A DNA stretch of 64,000 nucleotides, from positions 468,907 through 532,906 of the forward strand of contig NZ_KB913029.1 of assembly GCF_000384115.1 (NCBI RefSeq). Direction: 5' to 3'. This document shows, piece after piece, positions 6,879 to 16,316 of this stretch. This stretch comes from Sporichthya polymorpha DSM 43042 (GTDB lineage: Bacteria > Actinomycetota > Actinomycetes > Sporichthyales > Sporichthyaceae). Position 1 is the first letter of the stretch. Each line of letters begins with the position of its first letter. The position numbers and the translations under genes are program-made. A model generated the notes under the pieces. The model ran no database searches. It had not been told where the DNA came from and was given only the letters and a program-made list of their open reading frames with translations.

Positions 6879-9190
6879 ACGGGCTCCGTCCGGCGCAGCG
6901 GAGCGAACCGTCGAAGCCGCAGGCTGTTGGAGACCACGAAGATCGAACTGAAGGCCATCGCGGCCCCCGCGATCATCGGGTTCATCAAAGCGGCCGCAGC
7001 CAACGGCAGGGCAGCGACGTTGTAGGCGAACGCCCAGAACAGGTTGCCCTTGATGGTGGCCAGCGTTTTCCGGGACAGCCGGATCGCGTCGGCGGCGGAC
7101 CGCAGGTCACCCCGCACGAGCGTCAGATCGCTGGCGGCGATCGCCGCGTCGGTGCCGGTGCCCATCGCCAGGCCAAGGTCGGCTTGGGCCAGCGCCGCGG
7201 CGTCGTTGACGCCGTCCCCGACCATGGCCACGGTGCGACCCTCGGCCTGCAGGCGCTTGATCACCTCGACCTTCTCGGCCGGCAGGACCTCAGCGATGAC
7301 CTCCTCGATCCCGACCGAGGCGGCCACGGCCTGGGCGGCGCGGGCGTTGTCCCCGGTGAGCAGGACCGGCCGCAGGCCGAGCGCCTTGAGCTCCCGGATC
7401 GCCTCCGCCGAGGTGGGCTTGACGGTGTCCGCGACGACCAGCACACCTCGCACGGCGCCGTCCCAGCCGATCCAGACCGGGGACTGGCCCGCCGCTTCCG
7501 CGGTTTCCGCCGCCGCCACGAGTTCGGGCGAGGGGTACTGCGACCATTCCTCAGCGAGCCAGGTCCGCCGCCCCGCGACGACCGAGTGCCCCTCGACGAT
7601 CCCGGCAACGCCGCGCCCGTCGGTGCTCGCGAAGTCGTCCACGTCGGCCAGGGGATGACCCTGGGCCAGGGCGCCGGCCACGATCGCGCGCCCGATGGGG
7701 TGCTCGGAGGCGTTCTCCAACGCCGCCGCGAGCCGCAGCACCCGCCCGGTGTCCTGGCCGGGCGCCGGGTGGACGGCGATCAGGCTCATCTGACCTGTCG
7801 TCACGGTCCCGGTCTTGTCCAGCACGATGGTGTCAACCCGCCGGGTGCTCTCCAGAACCTCGGGGCCCTTGATGAGGATGCCGAGCTGCGCACCCCGGCC
7901 GGTGCCGACCAGCAGCGCCGTCGGCGTCGCCAGCCCCAGGGCGCAGGGGCAGGCGATGATCAGCACGGCGACCGCTGCGGTGAACGCCAGTTCCGGGCTG
8001 GCGTCGTTGCCCAGCCACAGGCCGAGGGTGGCGGCGGTCAGCACCAGGACGACCGGAACGAACACGGCCGAGACCCGGTCGGCGAGGCGCTGCACGGCCG
8101 CCTTGCCCGTCTGCGCCTCCTCGACCAGGCGGGCCATCTGAGCGAGCTGGGTGTCGGCGCCGACGCGGGTGGCACGCACGACCAGGCGGCCGCCGGCGTT
8201 CACGGTGGCTCCGGTGACGGCGTCACCGGGACCGACCTCGACCGGCACCGACTCCCCGGTGAGCATCGAGGCGTCCACCGCCGAGGTCCCGGAGCTCACC
8301 ACGCCGTCGGTGGCGATCTTCTCCCCCGGCCGCACCACGAACTCCTGGCCCACAGCCAGTGCACTGATCGGGATCCGCTGTTCGACACCGTCCGCAAGGA
8401 CGGCGACGTCCTTGGCGCCGAGATTCATCAACGCGCGGAGGGCGGCTCCGGAGCGCCGTTTTGCCTTCGCCTCGAAGTACCGCCCGGCCAGGATGAACAC
8501 CGTGACCGCCGAGGCGACCTCGAGATAGATCTCATCCGAACCGCCACCCCGCTCAGGAATGAGGTGGAACCCCATCGTCATGCCCTGCTCCCCGGCACCA
8601 CCGAAGAACAGCGCGTACAACGACCAACCGAACGCCGCCGACACCCCGACGCTGATCAAGGTGTCCATCGTGGCCACGCCGTGGCGCAGATTCATCCAGG
8701 CGGCGCGGTGGAACGGCAGCGCACCCCACACGACCACCGGGGCGGCCAGGGTCAGGCTCGCCCACTGCCAGAAGTCGAACTGCGCGGGCGGCACCATCGC
8801 GAGAATCAGCACCGGCAACGCCAGCAGCGCGCTGACGATCAACCGAGTCCGCAGTGCCGCGGCGGGGTCGTGCTCCACCTCGTCCGTGGTAGCTCCGGAC
8901 TCGTTTGGGCCAATGGTCTCGGCCGACTTCGGAGCCGGGGGGAGTTTGGCCGTGTAGCCGGTGGCGGTCACCGCGGCCACCAGATCATCAGGTGCGACCG
9001 AGGGGGCGTAACTGACCCGGGCCTTCTCGGTGGCGTAGTTCACCGAGGCGGTGACGCCGGGCACCTTGTTCAGCGCCTTCTCCACCCGGCGCGCACAGGA
9101 CGCGCAGGTCATCCCACCCACGGTGAGGTCGATCGTGCGCAGGTCTTCGGTGCCGGCAGGGGTGTCGATGCTGCTGTCGATGCTGGTCAT
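6875..9190 (-). CDS. copA: P1B-type Cu+-exporting ATPase
   Basis: CopA pumps Cu(I) out of the cytoplasm using ATP. The 771-residue protein has one N-terminal HMA domain (GGMTCASC, Cys 29 and 32) and eight expected membrane helices with the transport motif [13 protein letters not shown] (about residue 413). It also has the TGES actuator loop, the phosphorylation site DKTGT (about 458), the HP motif in SEHPIGRAI and the hinge [20 protein letters not shown]. Length and order match CopA. It is followed by coupled DUF305 genes; the putative promoter with two CsoR-like sites is in front of the gene upstream of it (10318-10367). Confidence 0.96.
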   Translation of the reverse strand: MTSIDSSIDTPAGTEDLRTIDLTVGGMTCASCARRVEKALNKVPGVTASVNYATEKARVSYAPSVAPDDLVAAVTATGYTAKLPPAPKSAETIGPNESGATTDEVEHDPAAALRTRLIVSALLALPVLILAMVPPAQFDFWQWASLTLAAPVVVWGALPFHRAAWMNLRHGVATMDTLISVGVSAAFGWSLYALFFGGAGEQGMTMGFHLIPERGGGSDEIYLEVASAVTVFILAGRYFEAKAKRRSGAALRALMNLGAKDVAVLADGVEQRIPISALAVGQEFVVRPGEKIATDGVVSSGTSAVDASMLTGESVPVEVGPGDAVTGATVNAGGRLVVRATRVGADTQLAQMARLVEEAQTGKAAVQRLADRVSAVFVPVVLVLTAATLGLWLGNDASPELAFTAAVAVLIIACPCALGLATPTALLVGTGRGAQLGILIKGPEVLESTRRVDTIVLDKTGTVTTGQMSLIAVHPAPGQDTGRVLRLAAALENASEHPIGRAIVAGALAQGHPLADVDDFASTDGRGVAGIVEGHSVVAGRRTWLAEEWSQYPSPELVAAAETAEAAGQSPVWIGWDGAVRGVLVVADTVKPTSAEAIRELKALGLRPVLLTGDNARAAQAVAASVGIEEVIAEVLPAEKVEVIKRLQAEGRTVAMVGDGVNDAAALAQADLGLAMGTGTDAAIAASDLTLVRGDLRSAADAIRLSRKTLATIKGNLFWAFAYNVAALPLAAAALMNPMIAGAAMAFSSIFVVSNSLRLRRFAPLRRTEPV

Positions 9191-9202
9191 GTCCGGCTCC
9201 TC

Positions 9203-10270
9203 TCAGTGACCGCTGTGAACATCGGACGAGGACGGCGAAGGTTCGGTGGAGGCTGGGTCGCCCTCGTTCGAAGTGACAACCGCCGGAGTGCCTGTCGCTG
9301 GGCCTGAGCCCTCCGGTACCTCGACCGTGAACTCCGCCGTCCGCACCTCGCCGCCGTGTTGAAAATTCAGGTACAGCCGGTACCGGCCCGCGGTCGGGAA
9401 GGCCGTCCCGAACCGGACCTCCGGGCCACCGCGCTGATCAGCACTCGCCGCTTCGGCCGGGTGCGTGTGCAAGAACGCCAGGTCCCCCGAACGCAGCGAC
9501 ACCAGGTGCCCGAACGCCCCGAGATAAGCCTCCAGATCCGTCAACTCCGACCCGTTGCGAGTGACCTTGAACGTGAGCTCGGCCTCCCCGCCGGCCACCG
9601 GGGTCCCAGCCAAGGTGACCTCGTACCCGTCCGCCGACCACTGCGTGCCCGGCTCGGGCAGATCGGCCGGGGTGTACTCCCCCGGCACGAACACATCGGC
9701 GCCCAGCGTGATCGTCTCGGCCAACGCTGAGGGCGAGAAGTCGGCGAAGAAGCGGTACACCCCGGCCTCGCTGAGGTCGACCGGCACGCGCCAGGTGCCA
9801 TCCGTGTCCCGCTCCGGGTGCAGATGCTGGAAGTTCGCCATGTCCCGGCGGACCACGATCAGGTGCATCTGCTTCTCGTGCGTGGTGTCGAAGTTCAGCA
9901 CCGCACCCCCATCCGGGCTGGTGACGGTGAAGGCAACCTCGACGTCCTCGCCCTGACCCGGCGTCACATCCACCACCCGCAGCGTGTAGCCGCGGGAGGA
10001 GACCGCGAGGCCGGGAAGCTCACCACCGATCACCGCTGCGCCGCCGCTTCCCCCCTCACTAGCGGGTGCGGGGGTTGATGTGGGCTGCTGGGTCTCGCTC
10101 CCGCCCATGTTCATACCGTCGTGCTCGTCCCCGTCGGACTCATCAGCCATAGCGAGGCCGATCTCGTCTTCCGGGGCGATGGGGTCGAGGACGGATCCGA
10201 CACCGAATGCCAGCCCGAAGACAGTGGCCGTAACGGCTGCGAAGGCCGTGAGTTTTACGCCGACGTTCAT
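9203..10270 (-). CDS. secreted copper-locus protein with tandem beta-sandwich-like repeats
   Basis: The 355-residue protein starts with a signal peptide or anchor and a His/Met/Asp-rich stretch (DEHDGMNMGG). Two beta-rich halves follow, resembling FixH/YtkA-like immunoglobulin folds. The first contains EKQMHLIVVRRDMANFQHLHPE and the second LGAFGHLVSLRSGDLAFLHTHP, an internal duplication with His/Met residues in equal places. A disordered tail ends in DVHSGH. ATG 10270 is preceded by GAGGAG at good spacing. It is the first gene of the copA unit and probably binds copper outside the membrane; the exact family name is uncertain. Confidence 0.7.
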   Translation of the reverse strand: MNVGVKLTAFAAVTATVFGLAFGVGSVLDPIAPEDEIGLAMADESDGDEHDGMNMGGSETQQPTSTPAPASEGGSGGAAVIGGELPGLAVSSRGYTLRVVDVTPGQGEDVEVAFTVTSPDGGAVLNFDTTHEKQMHLIVVRRDMANFQHLHPERDTDGTWRVPVDLSEAGVYRFFADFSPSALAETITLGADVFVPGEYTPADLPEPGTQWSADGYEVTLAGTPVAGGEAELTFKVTRNGSELTDLEAYLGAFGHLVSLRSGDLAFLHTHPAEAASADQRGGPEVRFGTAFPTAGRYRLYLNFQHGGEVRTAEFTVEVPEGSGPATGTPAVVTSNEGDPASTEPSPSSSDVHSGH

Positions 10271-10317
10271 GGTGCGAACTCCTCGTGCGTGCCATCTCGG
10301 TGGAGCGGACATACGCC

Positions 10318-10334
10318 GTACCCGTAGGGGGTAC
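10318..10334. promoter_or_regulatory. CsoR operator-like palindrome, copA operon proximal site
   Basis: GTACCCGTAGGGGGTAC is an inverted repeat with GTACCC and GGGTAC arms, 48 bp before the start at 10270. With the site at 10351-10367 it forms a pair in the putative copA-operon promoter. Confidence 0.7.
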
Positions 10335-10350
10335 CCGATATCGACAACAT

Positions 10351-10367
10351 GTTACCCCCAGGGGTAT
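10351..10367. promoter_or_regulatory. CsoR operator-like palindrome, copA operon distal site
   Basis: GTTACCCCCAGGGGTAT is a second palindrome of the same type, centred 33 bp from the first, about three helical turns. That spacing would allow two repressor oligomers on the same DNA face; this is inference. Confidence 0.7.
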
Positions 10368-10388
10368 TCCGTCAAGCCGACAAGCGAG

Positions 10389-10601
10389 TCAGAGCAGCTG
10401 CACCTTGTAGCCCTCGGCCTCGATGGCCGCGACCACCTCCGCCGGTCCGGCGCCGGTGCCGTCGAGGTCGACGGTCGTCCGCGCGGCCTTCATGTCCGTC
10501 CGCGATTCGCGGACGCCGGGGAGGTCCTCGACCGCCTCGTCAATCAACATCCCGCAGCTGGCGCAGTGCATGCCGCTGATCGCCAGCACGATCGTGCTCA
10601 C
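10389..10601 (-). CDS. second HMA copper-chaperone domain protein
   Basis: A 70-residue HMA domain with metal loop GMHCASC near residues 10-16. The GTG start overlaps the stop of the preceding TauE-cupredoxin gene (GTGA), so the two are co-translated. It differs clearly from the CopZ at 327 (MHCASC against MTCGHC). It probably carries Cu(I) to or from the membrane partner encoded just upstream. Confidence 0.87.
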   Translation of the reverse strand: MSTIVLAISGMHCASCGMLIDEAVEDLPGVRESRTDMKAARTTVDLDGTGAGPAEVVAAIEAEGYKVQLL

Positions 10602-11785
10602 GACCGCCCTGCCGTCGGGCCGGCCATGGCCCCGGTCTGCGCAGCCGGCGCGATCGACACGGCCTGGAAGGCGATCCGGCCGGTGTACATGCCCATCCCG
10701 CACGTGTACTTCAGGGTCCCTTCCTTGGGGACGCCGAGGTCAACGCTGGTGACGCCAGTCTCCGGCAGGACCTGCTGGATGCCCTTGCTCGCCACCACGA
10801 ACGCGCGGGTGCAACCGCCGGTGTCGTCGGTGACCAACTCCAGGCGCGTCGGCACACCCGGGCGGGCCGCGATGGCGGAGGGCGCGTAGCCACCACTACT
10901 GACGGCGAGGGTGATGACCTGGGTGCCGTCGGGCAGCGTCCGCACCGCACGCGCGGACTCGGCCGCTGAGATGGTGCCGGACCCGCGGTCCGGGCCCCAG
11001 TCGCCCAGGGTGAGCGCCGAGCTGACGGTCCACGCCGCGACACCGAGGACGACCACGGCAGTAGCGATGGAGAGCCGGCCCTGCCACAGCCGCGAGGACT
11101 GGCGAAGCAAATACCCGATGAGGGCGAAGAGCGGCGCAGTGCCGATCACGAACCCGGCCATCACCGCAGCACCCGCGATCACCGACCCGGAGGTGATGGC
11201 GAGCAGCCACACGCTCAGCGTTACACCGCACGGCAGCAGCACCGTCAGGAAGCCCAGCAGCGCGGGGGTGAACGCCGAGTCCGAGCGGGAGCTGCGCCGG
11301 ACGCGCCGGGTCCAGGCCTCAGGCGCGCGCGGAGTGAGCCCACGCACGGCCTTCACCCCGAGCATGTCCAGGGCGAACACCACCATCAGCGCCGCGGCCA
11401 GGAGCAACAACGTGGCGCGCTGTCGCGGGCTGGGCTGGGCAGCGGCACCGAGCGCACCGAACAGAGCGCCCAGGAGCGTGTGCGAGACCAGCTTGGCGGA
11501 CAGAAATGCACCGAGCGGGACGAGCGCCCCGTCTTCACCGAGCAGCCCGGCGCGCCGCGCAACGGCGGCGCGGCGGTGCCCGGTCGCCTCGGGGAGGGGT
11601 TTGGGCAGATCCCGGGCCACTGATTCACTCAACCCTGCGGCGGGGACGAGCTCGGCATCAGCCGTCGCGGCGCGACGACGGCCCACGGCCCCGGCGAGCA
11701 GCCCGCCTTGCACGGCGGCGCACGAGGCTCCGCCGGCGATGGCGCCGGTGGTCAGACCGGTGAAGAACAGGGATAACGCAGACAT
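10598..11785 (-). CDS. TauE/SafE (UreH-like) membrane protein fused to a C-terminal cupredoxin-like domain
   Basis: This 395-residue protein starts with a six-helix transporter-like region whose first helix carries GGASCAAVQGGLL and a later helix LLPCGVTLSVWLL, a DsbD/UreH-type Cys pair in the membrane. After the last helix, about 120 residues form a cupredoxin-like domain with likely copper ligands in GGCTRAFVV and KYTCGMGMYTGRI. Fusions of this type move or oxidise copper at the membrane in actinobacteria. ATG 11785 follows AGAAGGG at good distance; the longer frame upstream lacks support. It is coupled to the HMA gene that follows. Confidence 0.8.
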   Translation of the reverse strand: MSALSLFFTGLTTGAIAGGASCAAVQGGLLAGAVGRRRAATADAELVPAAGLSESVARDLPKPLPEATGHRRAAVARRAGLLGEDGALVPLGAFLSAKLVSHTLLGALFGALGAAAQPSPRQRATLLLLAAALMVVFALDMLGVKAVRGLTPRAPEAWTRRVRRSSRSDSAFTPALLGFLTVLLPCGVTLSVWLLAITSGSVIAGAAVMAGFVIGTAPLFALIGYLLRQSSRLWQGRLSIATAVVVLGVAAWTVSSALTLGDWGPDRGSGTISAAESARAVRTLPDGTQVITLAVSSGGYAPSAIAARPGVPTRLELVTDDTGGCTRAFVVASKGIQQVLPETGVTSVDLGVPKEGTLKYTCGMGMYTGRIAFQAVSIAPAAQTGAMAGPTAGRS

Positions 11786-11879
11786 CGGAGAAACCCTTCT
11801 GGGTCGCGGAGACCACGCGAAAACGCGCGGCGGGAACACCGGAGAACCACCTGCGCAGGCGCAGGTGGGCGGAGTTCTC

Positions 11880-12317
11880 CTAGGTCCGCAGGACGCAGAA
11901 AGTAGAAGTGCTCGGAGCGATCGGGGCCTCGGCTCGCGGGGCCAACTCGAATGTTCGATTTTGCGGTGGGATTCCGGCGCTCACCAGAGCATCCGCAACA
12001 GGGGCGGCCACTGCACCGAAGGCGGCGGTGGCTGAACTGGCCATGCAGGACACAGAGTGGTCGTGAGCCGAGTTGTGCTCGGCAGCGCCCGACTCCGCGT
12101 GGCCCGATTGCGTGTGGCCGACCTCGGAGTGACCCGCCTGAGCGTGGCCAGGCTCGGACATCGAGACCGCCTGCTCAGCCGCCGCGGCGGGCTGCGTGAC
12201 GTGGTCTGTCGCGCCTGCGGCCGAGGCGAAGGAATGACCCCAGCCGAACACGCAAGCAAGCACCGCGACAACGAGCACAAGTCGCGGTGCGAGGCGAGAA
12301 CGAGCGGGGCGGTCCAT
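11880..12317 (-). CDS. His-rich secreted protein, DUF6153-like
   Basis: This 145-residue protein has an N-terminal hydrophobic signal/anchor and a striking His/Gly/Ser repeat region (GHAQAGHSEVGHTQSGHAES, about residues 45-75). A further hydrophobic stretch around one Cys and the ending FCVLRT follow; this ending is typical of DUF6153-like actinobacterial proteins. The repeated His residues suggest metal binding outside the cell. I prefer ATG 12317 (AAGGT just upstream) over ATG 12329. It is read leftward ahead of the TauE-cupredoxin gene and divergent from the gene at 12445. Confidence 0.6.
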   Translation of the reverse strand: MDRPARSRLAPRLVLVVAVLACVFGWGHSFASAAGATDHVTQPAAAAEQAVSMSEPGHAQAGHSEVGHTQSGHAESGAAEHNSAHDHSVSCMASSATAAFGAVAAPVADALVSAGIPPQNRTFELAPRAEAPIAPSTSTFCVLRT

Positions 12318-12444
12318 GGTTACCTTCATGTTACGCGACGCCGATCGGGGGTCGAGATCAATTCGGCGTGGCGGCACGCCCGGATGGCTCCCGATTGGCC
12401 CATGTCGTAGAGGTCTGGGCGAACACTAGCTACGCTGGCGCGCC

Positions 12445-12870
12445 ATGGGGACCGACCGCGCCGGCGTTGATGCCGCCGCGCTCGGGCTGCGCCCGCGTAG
12501 CTTCCTTTCTCTTCTTGCCGTCATCGCAGCGGCGCTCATGATTCACCTGTTCGGACCCGCGCTCCCAGTCTCCACGGTCGCAGAGTCACCCGCTCACGGG
12601 CACTCAAGCCTCGAACTCGGCGGGGCAAACGCCTCGGACACTGCTGCCGAGTTGGTCACGGGGTCGCATGGCGAAGACACCTGTCACTCGGTGGTGGGGG
12701 TCAGCCCAGCATCGGCCGCGCTGCCGGCGGCCACCTGTGTTGTCAGCACGTGGCGACAGGACACAACGACCGCCAGCGACCGGACCGACCTCCGCCCCGC
12801 GTGGATAGGAGGCGACGGCGGAGACGCCGCTGCTGATCCACGACGAAGTCCGGGGGTGCAGCGCACGTAG
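12445..12870 (+). CDS. small secreted or anchored protein, unknown
   Basis: This 141-residue protein has one hydrophobic segment near the N-terminus (SFLSLLAVIAAALMIHLFGPAL). The external part carries His/Glu patches (HGHSSLE, HGEDTCHS), two spaced Cys and the end GVQRT. Its layout recalls the divergent His-rich DUF6153-like protein, so the two may share a promoter region (12318-12444) and a role. I recognise no domain. Confidence 0.5.
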   Translation: MGTDRAGVDAAALGLRPRSFLSLLAVIAAALMIHLFGPALPVSTVAESPAHGHSSLELGGANASDTAAELVTGSHGEDTCHSVVGVSPASAALPAATCVVSTWRQDTTTASDRTDLRPAWIGGDGGDAAADPRRSPGVQRT

Positions 12871-12945
12871 GAGACCCGACGCCCATGCACCGGCATGGGG
12901 CAACGGGTTCTTTCCTGCAGCCGCTTCGCACTTCCGGAGGTTCTT

Positions 12946-13809
12946 GTGTCCCGTCACGCTTCATCGTCCACCGCAACCGATGGCCATCCCCCCGGTCGCG
13001 CCGCCATCGCCGGCAGGCTGAAGGCGGTCCGTCACGATCCCCTTCTCGTGGTCGCGGCCCTCGCCTCGCTAGGTGCGGGGATCATTCACGCCGCCGTGGC
13101 CCCTGAACACACCAACTGGTGGGCCAGCGTTGCGTTCTTCGTCGCCCTGGCTCTGTTCCAGCTCGGTTGGGGCGGCTACGTGCTTCTCCGCAAACCCGCC
13201 CCGCTGGTACTTCTCCTTGGTGCCGCGGCAAACCTTGCCGCCCTCGCAACCTGGGCAGTGAGCCGGATCAGCGGAATGCCGTTCGGGCCGCACCAGGGGG
13301 TGGCGGAGCCCGCCGCGCGGGCGGACATCATCGCCAGTGTGCTCGGCGTTCTCGTCGCCGTCGGCGCTCTGGGTCTCGCCCGCGGCTGGAGGCCGCGCTC
13401 TCTCCTCTCAATGCGTCCGGCGCTCTCCGCTGGCGCTGGCGGGCTGGCGGTCTCCGCGCTTTCGCTCGTCGCACTCACCGGCGTCTCGGGGCATGCGCAT
13501 TCGATCGGCGAGGAGCACGGCCACGCCGGCCACACCAGCGACCTCCAGGCCGCAGCTGCGACGGCACCGCTCACGCCCGCGGCGGCGGTCGTCCAATGTC
13601 GTCGGACTGCTGAGGTGAGGACCGATGCCGTGTTCGCCAAGGCCGCTGCTGCCGCTAACGGCAAGCCGGCCGCCATCCTCAAGGCGGAGAAGGCAGCCAA
13701 GAAGATGCTCAAGCGCGAATTGGCCAAGTGCGCGACCGCCCCCGCGCCTGCGCCGACGAAGAAGGTCGTCGAGGCAACGCCGCACCCCGACGACGGTCAC
13801 GCGCACTGA
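12946..13809 (+). CDS. multi-pass membrane protein with His-rich loop and Lys/Ala-rich tail
   Basis: The 287-residue protein has about five hydrophobic segments (PLLVVAALASLGAGIIHAAV, then NWWASVAFFVALALFQLGW, PLVLLLGAAANLAALATW, ASVLGVLVAVGALGLA and AGGLAVSALSLVALTG). A His-rich piece (HAHSIGEEHGHAGH), an Ala/Lys-rich helical tail with two Cys and a final DGHAH follow. GTG 12946 is preferred because GGAGG lies 6 bases upstream. Many terminal His residues fit metal sensing or binding next to the copper genes. No named family recognised. Confidence 0.65.
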   Translation: MSRHASSSTATDGHPPGRAAIAGRLKAVRHDPLLVVAALASLGAGIIHAAVAPEHTNWWASVAFFVALALFQLGWGGYVLLRKPAPLVLLLGAAANLAALATWAVSRISGMPFGPHQGVAEPAARADIIASVLGVLVAVGALGLARGWRPRSLLSMRPALSAGAGGLAVSALSLVALTGVSGHAHSIGEEHGHAGHTSDLQAAAATAPLTPAAAVVQCRRTAEVRTDAVFAKAAAAANGKPAAILKAEKAAKKMLKRELAKCATAPAPAPTKKVVEATPHPDDGHAH

Positions 13810-13975
13810 CCTCGTCGAGACGGGCGGGATGAGCGCCGCCGCACGCGGCGCCGGCTCATCGTCGCCGGCGTTCATCGTTCCCTCTGTTGGTTCTCGTAGT
13901 GGGTGGGTCAGGCTGACGCGACCAACCAGGCGAGACCCCTCGTCAATCACGCGCTGCCTGCGACAGGAGCGGGCC

Positions 13976-14746
13976 ATGACAGCGGATGGGCCCCGGCGCA
14001 GCTGGGTCGAGCAGATCATGGGCATGCCGATCAGCCTGTTGGCCCGCGGCGGGCCGGCCTCGTCGGCTGCGGCCGCTGCGGCGGCCGAGGCGGTGTTCGC
14101 CGAACTCCGCGAGATCGACGCGACCTTCTCCACCTACCGGGCCGAGAGCGTGGTGAGCCGCCTCGGGCGCGGTGAGGTCGCACTTGAGGACTGCCCAGAC
14201 GATGTCCGCGAGGTCGCCCAGCTGTGCGAGCGGGCGCGCACCCTCACCGATGGGCTCTTCGATGCCCGGCGGCCGGACGACAGCTGGGATCCGTCCGGCT
14301 ACGTCAAGGGCTGGGCGGTGCAGCGCGCCGCTCGGCACCTGCCACAGACCGGCGAGCTGGACTGGTGCCTGAACGCGGGCGGCGACGTCGTCGTGCGCTG
14401 CGGCGGTGACCGCTCGTTCAACGTCGGGATCGCGGATCCGCGCGACGCCACCCGGGCCGCCACCGTGCTGGCCTGGAGCTCCGGCGGGGTGGCCACCAGT
14501 GGCACCGCCGTCCGGGGCGCGCATCTCTACGATCCGCGGACACGTGGACCCGCGCTGACCCATTGGGCGTCGGTCACGGTCGCCGGAACTTCGCTGGAGC
14601 TGGCCGACGTGCTCGCCACCGCGGCGTTCGTCGCGGGCCCGTCCTGGACCGAGATCGTCGCCCTCGGACCCGGCTGCATCGGGCTGGCGATCGGACACGA
14701 CGGCGCCCTGGTTCCGACCGGCGGGTGGCCGCGCCCGGACTGCTGA
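13976..14746 (+). CDS. apbE: FAD:protein FMN transferase
   Basis: ApbE attaches FMN covalently to a Thr in target proteins. The 256-residue protein shows family elements: MGMPISLL at the N-terminus, EIDATFSTYRAESVVSRL, DPSGYVKGWAVQRA, LNAGGDVVVRCG and the C-terminal SVTVAG...ELADVLATAAFV segment. The ATG is 3 bases past AGGAGCG. The FMN-binding protein two genes downstream, with an SGATHTS site, is the likely substrate, linking this gene and the flavocytochrome into one electron-transfer cassette. Confidence 0.92.
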   Translation: MTADGPRRSWVEQIMGMPISLLARGGPASSAAAAAAAEAVFAELREIDATFSTYRAESVVSRLGRGEVALEDCPDDVREVAQLCERARTLTDGLFDARRPDDSWDPSGYVKGWAVQRAARHLPQTGELDWCLNAGGDVVVRCGGDRSFNVGIADPRDATRAATVLAWSSGGVATSGTAVRGAHLYDPRTRGPALTHWASVTVAGTSLELADVLATAAFVAGPSWTEIVALGPGCIGLAIGHDGALVPTGGWPRPDC

Positions 14747-14867
14747 CTGCAGGTGTCTAGCCCGAGGGCGCAGACATGAGTCGGTCGTGCCAGTTTCACC
14801 ACTAAGGCGAATCGACCCCTAAGTCCGATATCGGAAACGAGCGGCCCACGAAGAGGCGCCCGATCGA

Positions 14868-16316
14868 GTGATTTGCCGGACTCCCCTGGTGCCTGCCCGC
14901 CATTCTCGTCATGTGACGGTGGAGGTCCTCGCGGAGCGCGTAGCTCCCGCGCGTTCGCGGGTGCGCCCCGCCGACGCCTCCCTGCGCCTGCTCGCCGACG
15001 GCGTCGGCGGGATCAGCCTCGCCGTCGTGGTGATCCTGTGGGCCACGGGCCCGGGCTCGGCGGCGATCTGGACCTCGACCGCGAACGCGCTAACCGGTTT
15101 GGGTCGGTTGAGCGGCCTGCTGGCCGCGGACCTGCTGCTGATCCAGGTGCTGTTGATGGCCCGGGTTCCCGTCCTCGAGGCCAGCTTCGGGCGGGACCGC
15201 CTCGTGCGCCGGCACCGGGTCGTCGGCTTCACTTCCTTCGCCCTGATCTGGATACACATCGGGTCGGTCACCTCGGGCTACTCGCTCCTCGTCGGCGGGA
15301 ACTGGGCGAGTCAGACCTGGGATCTGATCGCGAACTACCCCGGGATGCTGCTCGCCGTCGCCGGGGTGGCGGCGACGTGCTTGGTCGCCGCGACCTCGAT
15401 GCGGATCGCCCGGCGCCGGCTGCGGTACGCAAGCTGGCATCTGCTCCACCTCTACGCCTACCTCGGCGTCGGACTCGCGCTGCCGCACCAGATCTGGGCC
15501 GGTGCCGACTTCACCTCCTCGCCCGGGGCGCGACTGTACTGGCTCTCGCTCTACGCCTTGACGCTCGCCGCGGTGCTGACCTTTCGGGTCGGGCTGCCGG
15601 CCTGGCGGACGCTGCGCCACCAGATCACCGTGCTCTCGGTCGAGCAGGAGAGCCCCGAGGTCGTCACCGTGCGCTTGGCCGGCCGGGACCTGCACCGCCT
15701 GCCGGCGCGCGCCGGGCAGTTCTTCATCTGGCGCTTCCTGGACGGCGCGGGGTGGTCGCGCGGGCACCCGTACTCGCTGTCGGCGCCGCCGCGACTGAAC
15801 CAGATCCGCATCACCGCCAAGGGCCGGGGTGAATCGCTGGCCCGCCTGGCAGCGCTGCGCCCCGGCACCTGGGTCCAGATCGAAGGACCCTACGGTCGCC
15901 TGACCGGCGAACGGCGCACCGCAACGACCCTTGCCATGTTCGCCTGCGGCATCGGCATCACCCCGCTGCGGGCCCTGCTGGAAGACGAGAACTACCGCCC
16001 CGGCGATGCTGTGCTCGTCTACCGCGCGCGGCGCGAGGAGGACCTCGTATTCCGGGCCGAGCTGGAGGCCCTCGCCGCCCATCGTGGCGTCAGGATCCAC
16101 TACCTCGTGGGCCACCGCACCCGGGACGGGTCCTGGCTGCCGGCCGGGGCGTTCGAGGGCAGCGACGCGGACGCGGTCCGCCACTTCGTCCCGAGCATCA
16201 CCGACTGCGACGTCTTCATCTGCGGCCCGGAGACCTGGTCAGAGGCGGTCCGGGCCGCCAGCGTGGCCGCCGGCGTGCCCGGCCCGCGGGTCCACAGCGA
16301 ACGGTTCGCCTGGTGA
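14868..16316 (+). CDS. ferric-reductase-like flavocytochrome (heme membrane domain plus FNR domain)
   Basis: This 482-residue protein joins a ferric-reductase-type membrane domain (about 45-245) to a ferredoxin-reductase module. The membrane part has paired His for heme (VRRHRVVGF, IWIHIGS, SWHLLHLYAY and GLALPHQIW). The reductase part has FAD-binding HPYSLSAPP, NAD-binding FACGIGITPLRALL and CGPETW near the end. It should carry electrons from NAD(P)H through flavin and heme across the membrane. The GTG at 14868 has no clear ribosome-binding site; a GTG near 14913 is an alternative. Its stop overlaps the next start (GTGA). Confidence 0.88.
   Translation: MICRTPLVPARHSRHVTVEVLAERVAPARSRVRPADASLRLLADGVGGISLAVVVILWATGPGSAAIWTSTANALTGLGRLSGLLAADLLLIQVLLMARVPVLEASFGRDRLVRRHRVVGFTSFALIWIHIGSVTSGYSLLVGGNWASQTWDLIANYPGMLLAVAGVAATCLVAATSMRIARRRLRYASWHLLHLYAYLGVGLALPHQIWAGADFTSSPGARLYWLSLYALTLAAVLTFRVGLPAWRTLRHQITVLSVEQESPEVVTVRLAGRDLHRLPARAGQFFIWRFLDGAGWSRGHPYSLSAPPRLNQIRITAKGRGESLARLAALRPGTWVQIEGPYGRLTGERRTATTLAMFACGIGITPLRALLEDENYRPGDAVLVYRARREEDLVFRAELEALAAHRGVRIHYLVGHRTRDGSWLPAGAFEGSDADAVRHFVPSITDCDVFICGPETWSEAVRAASVAAGVPGPRVHSERFAW

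Noticed and set aside
7184-9307. 707-codon plus-strand frame opposite copA
   Set aside because: It is a GC-driven shadow of copA; no domain or start signal, while the minus strand has all P-type ATPase motifs.
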